DNA of 64,000 nucleotides, from positions 2,728,001-2,792,000 of the forward strand of contig NZ_CP033972.1 in the NCBI RefSeq assembly GCF_003855095.1. Reading direction: 5' to 3'. The notes beneath the pieces were generated by a model, which worked only from the letters and a program-made list of their open reading frames with translations, made no database searches and was not told the DNA's origin. Within the stretch, counting starts at the first letter, position 1. Each line of letters begins with the position of its first letter. The stretch is from Gordonia insulae (GTDB taxonomy: Bacteria > Actinomycetota > Actinomycetes > Mycobacteriales > Mycobacteriaceae). The translations under genes were made by a program, and so were the position numbers. Below, piece by piece: positions 36,355-44,774 of this stretch.

Positions 36355-37536
36355 TTACGCGAACTGCGGCTCGAGGTCATCGACGATGTCCTGCCGATGT
36401 AGTCGGGTCTGCTTGGGCATGTTCCAACCCAGGACGCCGGTCACCCGGCCGTCTGTGCGGTAGGTCGCCACGAATCGTCTTGCCGAGATGTCCCCTTCCA
36501 CGATCTGCGGCGTGGCGTCGGCGCTGATTGCACCGTGCACCTGGATCTTGACGTCGAACTGATCGGTCCAGAAGTACGGAATCGGCTCGTAGTGATGCTC
36601 GACGCCCAGGATGTCATCGGCGACCACTGCGGACTGATCTGTGGCGTTCGTGCGGTTCTCCAGCCTGAAGTGGCGCCCAAGCGAATTGTGGTACCAACGG
36701 GAGACATCGCCGACTGCGTAGATCGATTGCGCTGCTGCACAGTTCGAATTGCAGACCACACCGTTGTCGAGCGTGAGCCCGCTGTCGGCCAACCACGCGG
36801 TGGCCGGGACAGACCCGATGGAGACCACCACAGCTTCGGCCTCGAGGACCTCGCCGGTCGCCAACCGGACACCGCGCACCACGTTTGCCTCGTGCACGAG
36901 TTCGGCGACACCGACACCGAGTCGCAGCCGGACGCCGTTCTCGGTGTGCACATCGGCCAGCACCTGCGACGCCATGGTTCCGATCTGCAGTGACATCGGG
37001 CGTGGCTGCGGACCGGTCATCGTCACCTCGGCCCCCATCTTTCGCGCCGTCGCAGATACCTCTGCCCCCAACACGCCCTCACCCACCACGACGACCTTCG
37101 GCTGATCGAGCAGCCGCCGGCGCAGGTTCATCGAGTCCTCGAGGCTTCGCATGACGAAGACCCCATCCACCCCGGCCTGTCCGGACAGCTCGCGGGGCCG
37201 AACCCCCGTTGCGATCACCACGGCATCGGCAACGAATTCGCGGCCCGACCGAGAGGTCACCCGACGCTCGGCCACATCCAGCGCAACCGCCTCCTCGCCG
37301 AGTACGAACTCGGCGTCGAGCTTGGCGATCATGTCGTCGCTGCGGAGTTGGGCACGGTCTGGGGTCCACACGCCCTCGAGGATCTGCTTGGACAGCGGCG
37401 GACGATCGTAGGGCATGTGCGGCTCATCGCCGATGACGGTGATGCTGCCCGTGAACCCCTTGCGGCGCAACGCATCGACTGTCGACAGGCCGGAAGCGGA
37501 TGCGCCCACGACGAGGACGCTCGTGACGGTCTTCAT
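36355..37536 (-). CDS. NAD(P)H-dependent ferredoxin reductase (FAD), 393 aa
   Basis: Putidaredoxin-reductase-type flavoprotein. It has GASASGLSTVDALR near residue 11 for FAD, IATGVRPR near 108, GEGVLGAEVSATARKMGAEV near 152 for NAD(P)H, and IYAVGDVSRW near 273. It would pass electrons from NAD(P)H to the ferredoxin and then to the P450. It is the first gene of the operon. Its upstream region holds operator site D about 100 bases from the ATG. Confidence 0.92.
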   Translation of the reverse strand: MKTVTSVLVVGASASGLSTVDALRRKGFTGSITVIGDEPHMPYDRPPLSKQILEGVWTPDRAQLRSDDMIAKLDAEFVLGEEAVALDVAERRVTSRSGREFVADAVVIATGVRPRELSGQAGVDGVFVMRSLEDSMNLRRRLLDQPKVVVVGEGVLGAEVSATARKMGAEVTMTGPQPRPMSLQIGTMASQVLADVHTENGVRLRLGVGVAELVHEANVVRGVRLATGEVLEAEAVVVSIGSVPATAWLADSGLTLDNGVVCNSNCAAAQSIYAVGDVSRWYHNSLGRHFRLENRTNATDQSAVVADDILGVEHHYEPIPYFWTDQFDVKIQVHGAISADATPQIVEGDISARRFVATYRTDGRVTGVLGWNMPKQTRLHRQDIVDDLEPQFA

Positions 37537-37639
37537 CGCACGCTCCGGCGATGCGTCGAGGCCGCGCGGCGGCAGAGTGTTTCCTTCACACTGAACTCCC
37601 GTCTCGAAAAGAAGGTGAGGTCTACATCACAAAGTATAT

Positions 37640-37660
37640 TAGACCAACTGGTCGGTACAA
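37640..37660. promoter_or_regulatory. TetR-type operator site D (long-spacer form)
   Basis: Read on the minus strand this is TTTGTACCGACCAGTTGGTC followed by TAATATAC. It has the same long-spacer arrangement as site C. A -10-like TATACT follows directly in the direction of the ferredoxin reductase-ferredoxin-P450 operon. Confidence 0.7.
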
Positions 37661-37723
37661 ACAATATTCAAAGTGGCCCGAAAGGCGGCGCGATCTCGCA
37701 CGCTTCCCGGCACACACACGTCA

Positions 37724-37753
37724 AGAGACCCCCGGCCTGGACCAGGGGTCTCT
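37724..37753 (-). terminator. Hairpin terminator of the MFS gene
   Basis: AGAGACCCC pairs with GGGGTCTCT, with further CCGG/CC pairing inside the loop, 38 bases past the MFS stop. Confidence 0.7.
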
Positions 37754-37790
37754 TCGCGTGTTGCGCGGCACCGATCAGCTGGGGCCACGT

Positions 37791-39323
37791 TCAGGCATTG
37801 GCAACTCCCGCAACCCGTGACGTGTCCACGTGCGTGTCGTGGGTGTCAACCAGATCGGCGGGCGGGCCGTCGATCCGTCGAACGGTACGCGGGATCAGGA
37901 TCGCCGCCAGGGCCCCGAAGAGGCACACACCCGCGCCGATCCAGAACGCGACCGAGAATCCGTCATCGGTGTAGAACGTGGCGCCATGCACCATCTCCTT
38001 CGGGATCGGCGCCATGTAGGAGTTGTTGAGCACGGCAAAGACGGCAACCGGGAGAATTGCGGCGACAACATTCTGCGCGACGTTCACAACACTGGCAGAG
38101 GTGGCCTGCATCTGCGGCGGGACCGCCTCTATCAGCAGGTTCGGAACCGATGAATAGGCAAAGCCCATACCGAGTCCCGCGACTCCAGCGAAGAACATGA
38201 GCATCGGCTTCGAGCTGTGCGACGCACCGACGAGCAGGAAGCCCAGTGCCATGAGACTGAGACCGGAGATCATCAGCAGTCGAGGCCGGAGCCCCCTCGC
38301 AACCAGGTTGCCCGCGACGATGCCGCCGATGACCACGCAGGCCGCATTCGGAACCATGAACAATGCGTAGGCTTCGGCATCGATCCCGAAGCCGTACCCC
38401 AGACCCAGGAGGGCCGGCGTCATGACCAACATCGGCAACAGCACCGAGAACAAGGCGCTACAACCGTATGCGACACCGGAACCGAATGCGGTGAGACCGA
38501 TCGCCCGATTGCGCAGAATCGCCAGTTCGATCAGCGGTTCGCGAATCACCGTCGCCGAGAAGAGCCAGGCGGCCAGCAACGCGATACCGGCAACCAGATA
38601 GCCGAGGGTTGCTCCGTCGGTCCAGCCCCAGGTTGGCCCAAAGCTGACTGCCACGAGCACACCGGCGATTCCACCGCCCAGGAGGGCTGCACCGACCAGG
38701 TCGAGGCGAGACCGTAGCCGCACAGCGGACTCGGTGGTCGACACCATGATCAAGACTCCGCAGGTGATCAAGCCGATGACGAAGAACCAGAAGATGCTGC
38801 GGAAGCCGAAATTGTCGATGAGCCAGCCCGACAGGAACGGAGACGGCACCGCGACAAGACCGAGTCCGCTGGTGATGATGCTGACCGACACCGCAGTGAT
38901 CTTCTCCGGGAAGACATCTCGAACAAGCGAGTACCCGAGGAAGACACACGGGGCGAGCACGCCGCTGAGTGCACGGCCCACGATCATCGTCGAGTAGTTG
39001 GGTGCGATCGCGCAGATCAGTGATCCGACTGCGGCAAGCGACATCGCGATCAACAACAGCTTTCGCTTGCCATACATGTCGGCGAGCTTGCCGAGAATCG
39101 GCCCCGAGATCGCACCGACGAGCAGGAAGGCCGTCAACATCCATGCGCCCTGGGCGGTTTGGTAATGCGCAGCGATTTGCGGAAGTGCCACCGAGACCAT
39201 CGCGTAACTGACCGCAAGGATCTCGAGGGTCATCACGATGGAGAACAGCGAGAGAACGAGCCTGGGTGTCCACCCACTGCCGGCGCTACTTCTGGCATGA
39301 ATGGGTTCCGACGCAAGAGACAT
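37791..39323 (-). CDS. MFS transporter (DHA2-like), copy 1, 510 aa
   Basis: Integral membrane transporter with many hydrophobic spans, consistent with 12-14 helices. The loop 2-3 signature reads GKLADMYGKRK near residue 80, and VAVPSPFLSGWLIDNFG near 153 is characteristic of drug:H+ antiporter-type members. The ATG at 39323 has AAGG 8 bases upstream. It probably moves a pathway substrate or product. A close homolog of similar layout lies at 59478. Its promoter region has an operator-like GGTATACC. Confidence 0.88.
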   Translation of the reverse strand: MSLASEPIHARSSAGSGWTPRLVLSLFSIVMTLEILAVSYAMVSVALPQIAAHYQTAQGAWMLTAFLLVGAISGPILGKLADMYGKRKLLLIAMSLAAVGSLICAIAPNYSTMIVGRALSGVLAPCVFLGYSLVRDVFPEKITAVSVSIITSGLGLVAVPSPFLSGWLIDNFGFRSIFWFFVIGLITCGVLIMVSTTESAVRLRSRLDLVGAALLGGGIAGVLVAVSFGPTWGWTDGATLGYLVAGIALLAAWLFSATVIREPLIELAILRNRAIGLTAFGSGVAYGCSALFSVLLPMLVMTPALLGLGYGFGIDAEAYALFMVPNAACVVIGGIVAGNLVARGLRPRLLMISGLSLMALGFLLVGASHSSKPMLMFFAGVAGLGMGFAYSSVPNLLIEAVPPQMQATSASVVNVAQNVVAAILPVAVFAVLNNSYMAPIPKEMVHGATFYTDDGFSVAFWIGAGVCLFGALAAILIPRTVRRIDGPPADLVDTHDTHVDTSRVAGVANA

Positions 39324-39444
39324 GGGCATCCTTACGGGTGGTACCTGACGCGGGATCGCCTGGTCAGGCGTGTGGAGGTGTGAGTGAAGGTCGCCACGTC
39401 CTCGTGGCGCTGTCCTGCAGGAACCTCAGTAATCTAGCTCACTT

Positions 39445-39473
39445 GGTATACCTTGTGTACCTTGGATCACAAG
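39445..39473. promoter_or_regulatory. Operator-like palindrome GGTATACC and CTTGTG/CACAAG repeat
   Basis: The perfect palindrome GGTATACC (39445-39452) lies beside CTTGTG (39452-39457) and its complement CACAAG (39468-39473), about 120 bases before the MFS start. The TGGTATACC form resembles sites used by FadR-type GntR proteins. Confidence 0.4.
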
Positions 39474-39567
39474 TAACCAGTGATCTGCATCACACTGTGG
39501 AGTGGGCAGTCCATGCCGATCGGTCGACAGTCTGCTCACACCTACATTGCACCGTAAGCAAACGCAG

Positions 39568-39613
39568 AACGTCCGTGTACCCGGATGACCAATCAACCGT
39601 GTTCACGGACGTT
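39568..39613 (-). terminator. Candidate terminator of the hsaEGF operon
   Basis: AACGTCCGTG pairs perfectly with CACGGACGTT across a 26-base loop, 19 bases past the aldolase stop. The large loop makes it less certain than the others. Confidence 0.5.
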
Positions 39614-39631
39614 CGCTGAGAGTTTGGCCGG

Positions 39632-40705
39632 TCAGATCCCGGCGTTCGCGTCCTGCTTCTTCTTCAGCTCCAATGCGATATCAATGAGCTGATCTTCCTG
39701 CCCGCCGACGAGTTTGCGGTTGCCGGCCTCCAACAGGATCTCCGCCGCCGACACGTTGTAGCGCTCGGCATGCCCTTCGGCGTGCTTGAGGAACGAGCTG
39801 TAGCAGCCGGCGTAACCCATCATCATCGCCGAACGATCGACCAGACATTCCGACGGCATCGCCGGACGCACCACATCCTGTGCGGCGTCGGCGATCTTCA
39901 TGAAGTCCACACCGGTCGTGATGCCCAGCTTGTCGCACACCCCCACGAACGCCTCCGTCGGCGTGTTGCCCGCACCGGCACCGAAACGACGGATCGAGCC
40001 GTCGATCTGCTGCGCCCCTGCACGAATCGCGTTGATGGAGTTGGCCACCGCGATGTCGAGGTTCTCGTGGCCGTGGAAACCGATCTGCGCGTCGTCACCG
40101 AGTTCGGCACGCAACGCCTGCACCCGGACCGTCACATCTTCGAGCACCAGCGCGCCCGCCGAGTCCACCACGTACACGCACTGACAACCGGCGTCGGCCA
40201 TGATCCGGGCCTGCTCGGCCAACTTCTCCGGCGGCTGCGAATGGCTCATCATCAGGAACCCGACCGTCTCCAGCCCGAGATCACGCGCCAGCCCGAAATG
40301 CTGGATCGACACGTCGGCCTCGGTGCAGTGCGTGGCGATCCGGCAGATCTGACCGCCGTTGTCCTGCGCGGCCCGGATGTCGTCCTTGGTCCCCAGACCG
40401 GGCAGCATCAGGAACGCGATCTTGGCCTGCTTCGCCGTCTCGGCGGCCGCCTTGATCAACTGTTGCTCCGGCGTTTTGGAGAATCCATAGTTGAACGACG
40501 ACCCACCCAGCCCGTCACCGTGGGTCACCTCGATCACCGGCACACCCGAGGCATCCAGCGCCGCGACGATGTCGCGTACCTCCTGCTCGGTGAACTGATG
40601 CCGCTTGTGGTGGCTGCCATCACGCAACGACGAATCGGTGATGCGGATGTCCAGGGTGTCGGAGTACTTGCGTGCGTTCGCCATCAGGTCAACTGCTGCG
40701 GTCAT
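39632..40705 (-). CDS. hsaF: 4-hydroxy-2-oxohexanoate/oxovalerate aldolase HsaF, 357 aa
   Basis: Aldolase releasing pyruvate and an aldehyde that passes to HsaG. The start of the barrel has [15 protein letters not shown] with the Arg, metal Asp and His. The metal His pair is in [16 protein letters not shown], and the C-terminal domain ends with [15 protein letters not shown]. It overlaps hsaG by an ATGA junction. The operon is preceded by two KstR-type boxes, which identifies it as the steroid copy; in steroid degraders HsaF gives propanal from 4-hydroxy-2-oxohexanoate. Confidence 0.93.
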   Translation of the reverse strand: MTAAVDLMANARKYSDTLDIRITDSSLRDGSHHKRHQFTEQEVRDIVAALDASGVPVIEVTHGDGLGGSSFNYGFSKTPEQQLIKAAAETAKQAKIAFLMLPGLGTKDDIRAAQDNGGQICRIATHCTEADVSIQHFGLARDLGLETVGFLMMSHSQPPEKLAEQARIMADAGCQCVYVVDSAGALVLEDVTVRVQALRAELGDDAQIGFHGHENLDIAVANSINAIRAGAQQIDGSIRRFGAGAGNTPTEAFVGVCDKLGITTGVDFMKIADAAQDVVRPAMPSECLVDRSAMMMGYAGCYSSFLKHAEGHAERYNVSAAEILLEAGNRKLVGGQEDQLIDIALELKKKQDANAGI

Positions 40706-41607
40706 GCCGAAACTCCCAACTTGGTCTTCGCGATCTCTTCGCCGACCTTGGTGGCGGCGGCGGTCATGATGTCCAGGTTTCCGGCGTACGGCGGCAGGAA
40801 GTCCCCCGCACCCTCGACCTCGACAAAGATCGAGACCCGCGCGTGGCCGCCGTTGAGCACCGACGGCGGATCGAACTGCGGGTCCTGCAGCAATCGGTAA
40901 CCGGGCACGTAGGCCTGGATCTCCTTCTCCCGCTTGTGGATCGACTCCGCGATCGCATCGGTGTCCGCGTCCTCCGGGATCGCGCAGAAGATGGTGTCAC
41001 GCATGATCATCGGCGGATCTGCCGGATTGAGGATGATGATCGCCTTGCCACGCGTGGCACCGCCGATGGTCTCGACACCCTTCGACGTGGTCGCGGTGAA
41101 CTCGTCGATGTTGGCGCGCGTACCCGGGCCCGCCGACACCGACGCAACAGACGCGACGATCTCGGCATAGGGCACCGGCACCACGGACGACACCGCATGC
41201 ACCATCGGGATGGTGGCCTGCCCACCACAGGTGATCATGTTGGTGTTCGGCGCATCCAGATGCTCGCGGAGGTTCGCCGGCGGGACCACTGCCGGCCCGA
41301 CCGCAGCCGGGGTGAGGTCCACCGCGGTGATCCCTGCCGCCTGATACTTCGGCGCGTACTCACGGTGAACGTACGCCGAGGTCGCCTCGAAGATGAGGTC
41401 GGGACGCTCCGAGGAACCCATCAGTTCGTCTGCCCCGCCACTCATCGTGATCAGACCATGATCGGCGGCCCGCTTCATCCCCTCGGAATCGGCATCGATA
41501 CCCACCATCCAGCGAGGCTCGATGACCTCGGATCGTTCCAGCTTGTACATCAGGTCGGTGCCGATGTTGCCCGACCCGATGATCGCTGCGGTCAGCTTGG
41601 CTGCCAC
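40702..41607 (-). CDS. hsaG: Propanal/acetaldehyde dehydrogenase (acylating) HsaG, 301 aa
   Basis: CoA-acylating dehydrogenase. [13 protein letters not shown] near residue 12, nucleophile Cys in [11 protein letters not shown], and [17 protein letters not shown] are seen. The GTG at 41607 has AGGAGG 6 bases upstream. It lies 36 bases after hsaE and overlaps hsaF, with which it forms a channelling complex in this family. The expected product in steroid ring A/B degradation is propionyl-CoA. Confidence 0.93.
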   Translation of the reverse strand: MAAKLTAAIIGSGNIGTDLMYKLERSEVIEPRWMVGIDADSEGMKRAADHGLITMSGGADELMGSSERPDLIFEATSAYVHREYAPKYQAAGITAVDLTPAAVGPAVVPPANLREHLDAPNTNMITCGGQATIPMVHAVSSVVPVPYAEIVASVASVSAGPGTRANIDEFTATTSKGVETIGGATRGKAIIILNPADPPMIMRDTIFCAIPEDADTDAIAESIHKREKEIQAYVPGYRLLQDPQFDPPSVLNGGHARVSIFVEVEGAGDFLPPYAGNLDIMTAAATKVGEEIAKTKLGVSA

Positions 41608-41643
41608 GTGCGCCTCCTAGATTGATGACGAAGTTGTTGTAGG

Positions 41644-42432
41644 TCAGTGGAAGTCCAGGGTCACACTGCCCAGGCCCTCGAATTCGGCGACGAAGTGGTC
41701 GCCCGAACTGATGTCGATCGCCCGCGTCGCGGTTCCGGGCAGGATCACGTCACCCTTGCGCAGTCGCACGCCGAAACCCTCGACCTTGCGCGCGAGCCAC
41801 GACACCGCGTTCAACGGGTGACCCAACACCGCCGACGAGTTGCCCTTGGCGATCACCTCACCGTTACGGTGCAACACCGCGTCGATGTTCCCCGTGTCGA
41901 TCTCGCTGATCGGGACACGCTGCTCACCGAGAATCCAGCCACACGACGACGCGTTGTCCGCGATGGTGTCGCAGAGGGTGATCTTCCAGTCCTTGATGCG
42001 CGAATCGATCAGCTCGATCGACGGCACCACCCACTCCACCGCGTCGATGACGTCGTTGTTGGTGCAGCCCGCGCCGGGCAGGTCCTTACCCAGGATGAAC
42101 CCCACCTCGACCTCGACCCGCGGGAAGCACAGCTTCTTGGCATCGATCGGTGTCGACTCGAAGTACTGCATCTCGTCGAGCAGATGACCGTAGTCGGGCT
42201 CGTCGACGTTCATCATCTTCTGCATCGCCTCGGACGCCAGGCCGACCTTGTGTCCGGCCACCCTCGCACCGGCGTCGAGCCGCTTGCGGATGTTGATCAG
42301 CTGGATCTCGTAGGCGTCGACGACATCGAGGTCGGGATGAGTGTCGGTCGGCCGGTCGATCGCCACCGCGGTCTGCTCCGCGTTCCACAGATCAGCCGCG
42401 ATCTGCTCACGAATTGCCTGGTCGACCGCCAC
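41644..42432 (-). CDS. hsaE: 2-hydroxyhexa-2,4-dienoate hydratase HsaE, 262 aa
   Basis: It hydrates the 2-hydroxydienoate released by the HsaD hydrolase. Typical segments are RVAGHKVGLASEAMQKMM near 57, CFPRVEVEVGFILG with metal-binding Glu residues near 101, SIELIDSRI and GHPLNAVSWLARKV. The GTG at 42432 follows GAAGGAG. It is the first gene of hsaEGF, about 60 bases downstream of the KstR-type boxes. Confidence 0.92.
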   Translation of the reverse strand: MAVDQAIREQIAADLWNAEQTAVAIDRPTDTHPDLDVVDAYEIQLINIRKRLDAGARVAGHKVGLASEAMQKMMNVDEPDYGHLLDEMQYFESTPIDAKKLCFPRVEVEVGFILGKDLPGAGCTNNDVIDAVEWVVPSIELIDSRIKDWKITLCDTIADNASSCGWILGEQRVPISEIDTGNIDAVLHRNGEVIAKGNSSAVLGHPLNAVSWLARKVEGFGVRLRKGDVILPGTATRAIDISSGDHFVAEFEGLGSVTLDFH

Positions 42433-42487
42433 TTCGTCTCCTTCTACGTTGCCTTCGGCCCGCGCGCTACGCTCCCGGCACCGTCGG

Positions 42488-42501
42488 GTGAACGTGTTCT
42501 A
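42488..42501. promoter_or_regulatory. KstR-type box 1 (13 of 14 positions)
   Basis: GTGAACGTGTTCTA matches the published KstR consensus TnnAACnnGTTnnA except for the first base. It is in the hsaEGF promoter region, next to box 2. Confidence 0.65.
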
Positions 42502-42504
42502 GTT

Positions 42505-42518
42505 TAGAACATGTTGCA
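42505..42518. promoter_or_regulatory. KstR-type box 2 (exact match)
   Basis: TAGAACATGTTGCA fits TnnAACnnGTTnnA at every fixed position. It is three bases after box 1, roughly 80 bases upstream of the hsaE start. Two boxes together make cholesterol-regulon control of hsaEGF likely. Confidence 0.75.
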
Positions 42519-42539
42519 GATTTGCGACACGCCGCCGGG

Positions 42540-43319
42540 TCAGGCGTGCGAGCCGCCGTCGATACGCACCTCGGTACCGGTCACGAACGCCGCATCTTCG
42601 CTGGCGAGCATGGCGACCACTCCGGCCACCGCTTCCGGTGGCGCAAATCCACCCCCGGCCAACAGCGGCATGGGGAACAGCGAGAAGTCCGCGTCGTCCG
42701 GCAGACCCGGCCCGCTGCTCTGTCCGCTGACGCCGCTGCCGTCGGTCATGCCCGAGGAGATCGATCCCGGCTGCACGGCGTTGAATCGGATCCCCGATTT
42801 CCCGTACTCGGAGGCCAACGCGTGCGTCATCGCCTGGATGCCGCCTTTGCTGGCGGCGTACGCGGCCATGTACGGGTGTGCGAACGCCGCGGACGTGGAA
42901 CTGAAGTTGACCACCGCCGGTGACGACCCCTGCCGCAACGCCGGGATGGCCTCCCGGATCATCAGGAACGTGCCGGTCAGGTTTATCCGGATCACGGTCT
43001 CGAACTGCTCCAGGGACAACTCGTGGGTGTGCGCGGACCGCAGGATTCCTGCCGCGTTGACCAGGACGTCGAGGCCGCCGAGACCATCGACCGCAGCAGC
43101 CACTCCGGTACGAACCGATTCTTCGTCGGCGACGTTGACCACCAACGTCGTCAGCGTCGCTGACGATCCCGCCTTGCTCTTGGTGTCGGCCAGGCCGGCC
43201 TCGCTGATGTCGGCCGCGACGACCTCGGCACCTTCGTCGAGCATTCGGAGAACCGTCGCCTGACCGATCCCGGATCCGCCACCGGTGATCAGCACCCGTC
43301 GTCCTGTGTATCGCTGCAT
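42540..43319 (-). CDS. SDR-family oxidoreductase, 259 aa
   Basis: Classical SDR with GGGSGIG near residue 13, NAAG in place of NNAG, Ser in NFSSTSA, and YAASK as the catalytic pair. The C-terminus reads VTGTEVRIDGGSHA. The ATG at 43319 has GAGGAG 8 bases upstream. It is divergent from kshA and lies upstream of the KstR boxes on the same strand as hsaEGF. A hydroxysteroid or hydroxyacyl-CoA dehydrogenase role is inferred from position only. Confidence 0.8.
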   Translation of the reverse strand: MQRYTGRRVLITGGGSGIGQATVLRMLDEGAEVVAADISEAGLADTKSKAGSSATLTTLVVNVADEESVRTGVAAAVDGLGGLDVLVNAAGILRSAHTHELSLEQFETVIRINLTGTFLMIREAIPALRQGSSPAVVNFSSTSAAFAHPYMAAYAASKGGIQAMTHALASEYGKSGIRFNAVQPGSISSGMTDGSGVSGQSSGPGLPDDADFSLFPMPLLAGGGFAPPEAVAGVVAMLASEDAAFVTGTEVRIDGGSHA

Positions 43320-43540
43320 CACGGTTCTCCTCACTGCATCGCCGTGCTCGTGTCGCCGGCGTCTGTGGTCACTACCTCAGCGATACCACCAGATGTCCCC
43401 CTCGCGGCGGCAATTCGCACCCACTGAGCGGGAAGCCGGAAAAGGCCGACCGCTGAACGGGAGACCGCACCGCCCGAACGCCCCGGCGCGACGACCATCG
43501 ACACCGTCACACCAGTCCGTCCGGAGAGTTGGAGGTCTCG

Positions 43541-44716
43541 ATGCCGGGTCACACGACGAATGGTCAATTCCCCTCGGATGCCGAGGAGTTCAGAACAATC
43601 GAAGCGGCGGCCGCGCCGACCCGCTTCGCCCGGGGTTGGCACTGCCTCGGGTTGCTCGACACCTTTCGCGACGGCCAACCGCACGAGGTGAAGGCATTCG
43701 GCACCACGCTCGTGGTGTTCCAGGCGCAGGAGACGGGAAAGGTCCACATCCTCGATGCGTTCTGCCGCCACATGGGCGGCAACCTCGCGCTGGGCACCGT
43801 CAAGGGAAACTCGATCGCCTGCCCATTCCACGACTGGCGATGGGGCGGCAATGGCCGCTGCACCGATATCCCCTACGCCAAGCGGGTGCCGCCGGTGGCC
43901 AAGACACGCTCCTGGCCGACCCTGGAACGCAACGGCCAACTCTTCGTCTGGCACGACCCACAGGGCAGCAAACCCACCGATGACGTGACGATTCCGGTGA
44001 TCGAGGGCTTCGGCACGTCGGAGTGGACCGGCTGGACTTGGAACTCGATCGTGGTGGAGGGGTCCCACTGCCGTGAGATCGTCGACAACGTGGTGGACAT
44101 GGCGCACTTCTTCTACGTGCATTACGCGTTCCCGCGGTATTTCAAGAACGTCTTCGAGGGTCACGTAGCGACCCAGTACATGCGGTCCACCCCACGCCAC
44201 GACATCGAGGTCGGTACGAACTACGACGACCCCAACTCGACGCTGCGGTCCGACGCCTCGTACTTCGGCCCGTCGTACATGGTCGATTGGCTGTGGAGCG
44301 AGGCACAGGGCATGACCATCGAGACGGTTCTGATCAACTGCCACTACCCGGTGACATCGAATTCCTTTGTGCTGCAGTACGGCGCGATGGTCAAGAAGCC
44401 GCAGGGCATGTCCGACGAGATGGCGTCGGGCATGGCCGCACAGTTCGCCCAGGGTGTCGAGATGGGATTCGAGCAAGACATCGAGATCTGGAAGAACAAG
44501 GCGCCCATCGACAATCCCCTGCTGTCGGAGGAGGACGGTCCGGTGTATCAGTTGCGCCGCTGGTACGAACAGTTCTACGTCGACGTCGAAGACGTCGCCG
44601 ACGACATGACCAACCGGTTCGAGTTCGAGATCGACACCGAACGCGCAGTGCAGAGCTGGGAAGCCGAGGTCGCCCAGAACATCGCCGACGGCAAGACGCT
44701 GCAAGCGCATGCCTGA
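43541..44716 (+). CDS. kshA: 3-ketosteroid 9alpha-monooxygenase oxygenase component KshA, 391 aa
   Basis: KshA hydroxylates C9 of 3-ketosteroids and, with KstD, opens ring B. The Rieske cluster ligands are Cys75-x-His77 and Cys94-x2-His97 (FCRHMGG and CPFHDWRWGG). The mononuclear-iron facial triad includes His189 and His194 in DMAHFFYVH and a downstream Asp in the QDIEIWKNK segment. The whole chain follows mycobacterial KshA, including YQLRRWYEQFYVDV near 345. The ATG at 43541 has GGAGG 6 bases upstream. It heads the kshA-hsaA-hsaC operon. Its reductase is KshB at 63053. Confidence 0.95.
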   Translation: MPGHTTNGQFPSDAEEFRTIEAAAAPTRFARGWHCLGLLDTFRDGQPHEVKAFGTTLVVFQAQETGKVHILDAFCRHMGGNLALGTVKGNSIACPFHDWRWGGNGRCTDIPYAKRVPPVAKTRSWPTLERNGQLFVWHDPQGSKPTDDVTIPVIEGFGTSEWTGWTWNSIVVEGSHCREIVDNVVDMAHFFYVHYAFPRYFKNVFEGHVATQYMRSTPRHDIEVGTNYDDPNSTLRSDASYFGPSYMVDWLWSEAQGMTIETVLINCHYPVTSNSFVLQYGAMVKKPQGMSDEMASGMAAQFAQGVEMGFEQDIEIWKNKAPIDNPLLSEEDGPVYQLRRWYEQFYVDVEDVADDMTNRFEFEIDTERAVQSWEAEVAQNIADGKTLQAHA

Positions 44717-44774
44717 CCGCGCCCGACCATCGGCGCCGGTCCACTGCACACCACACGAGCACGAGGACACGAAC

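Larger units (their letters stand above)
39324..39631. other. Intergenic region between MFS gene and second aldolase
   Basis: No gene is visible in this 308-base stretch. It contains a GGTATACC palindrome with partial direct repeats at 39443-39473 and a candidate terminator at 39568-39613. Confidence 0.6.
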
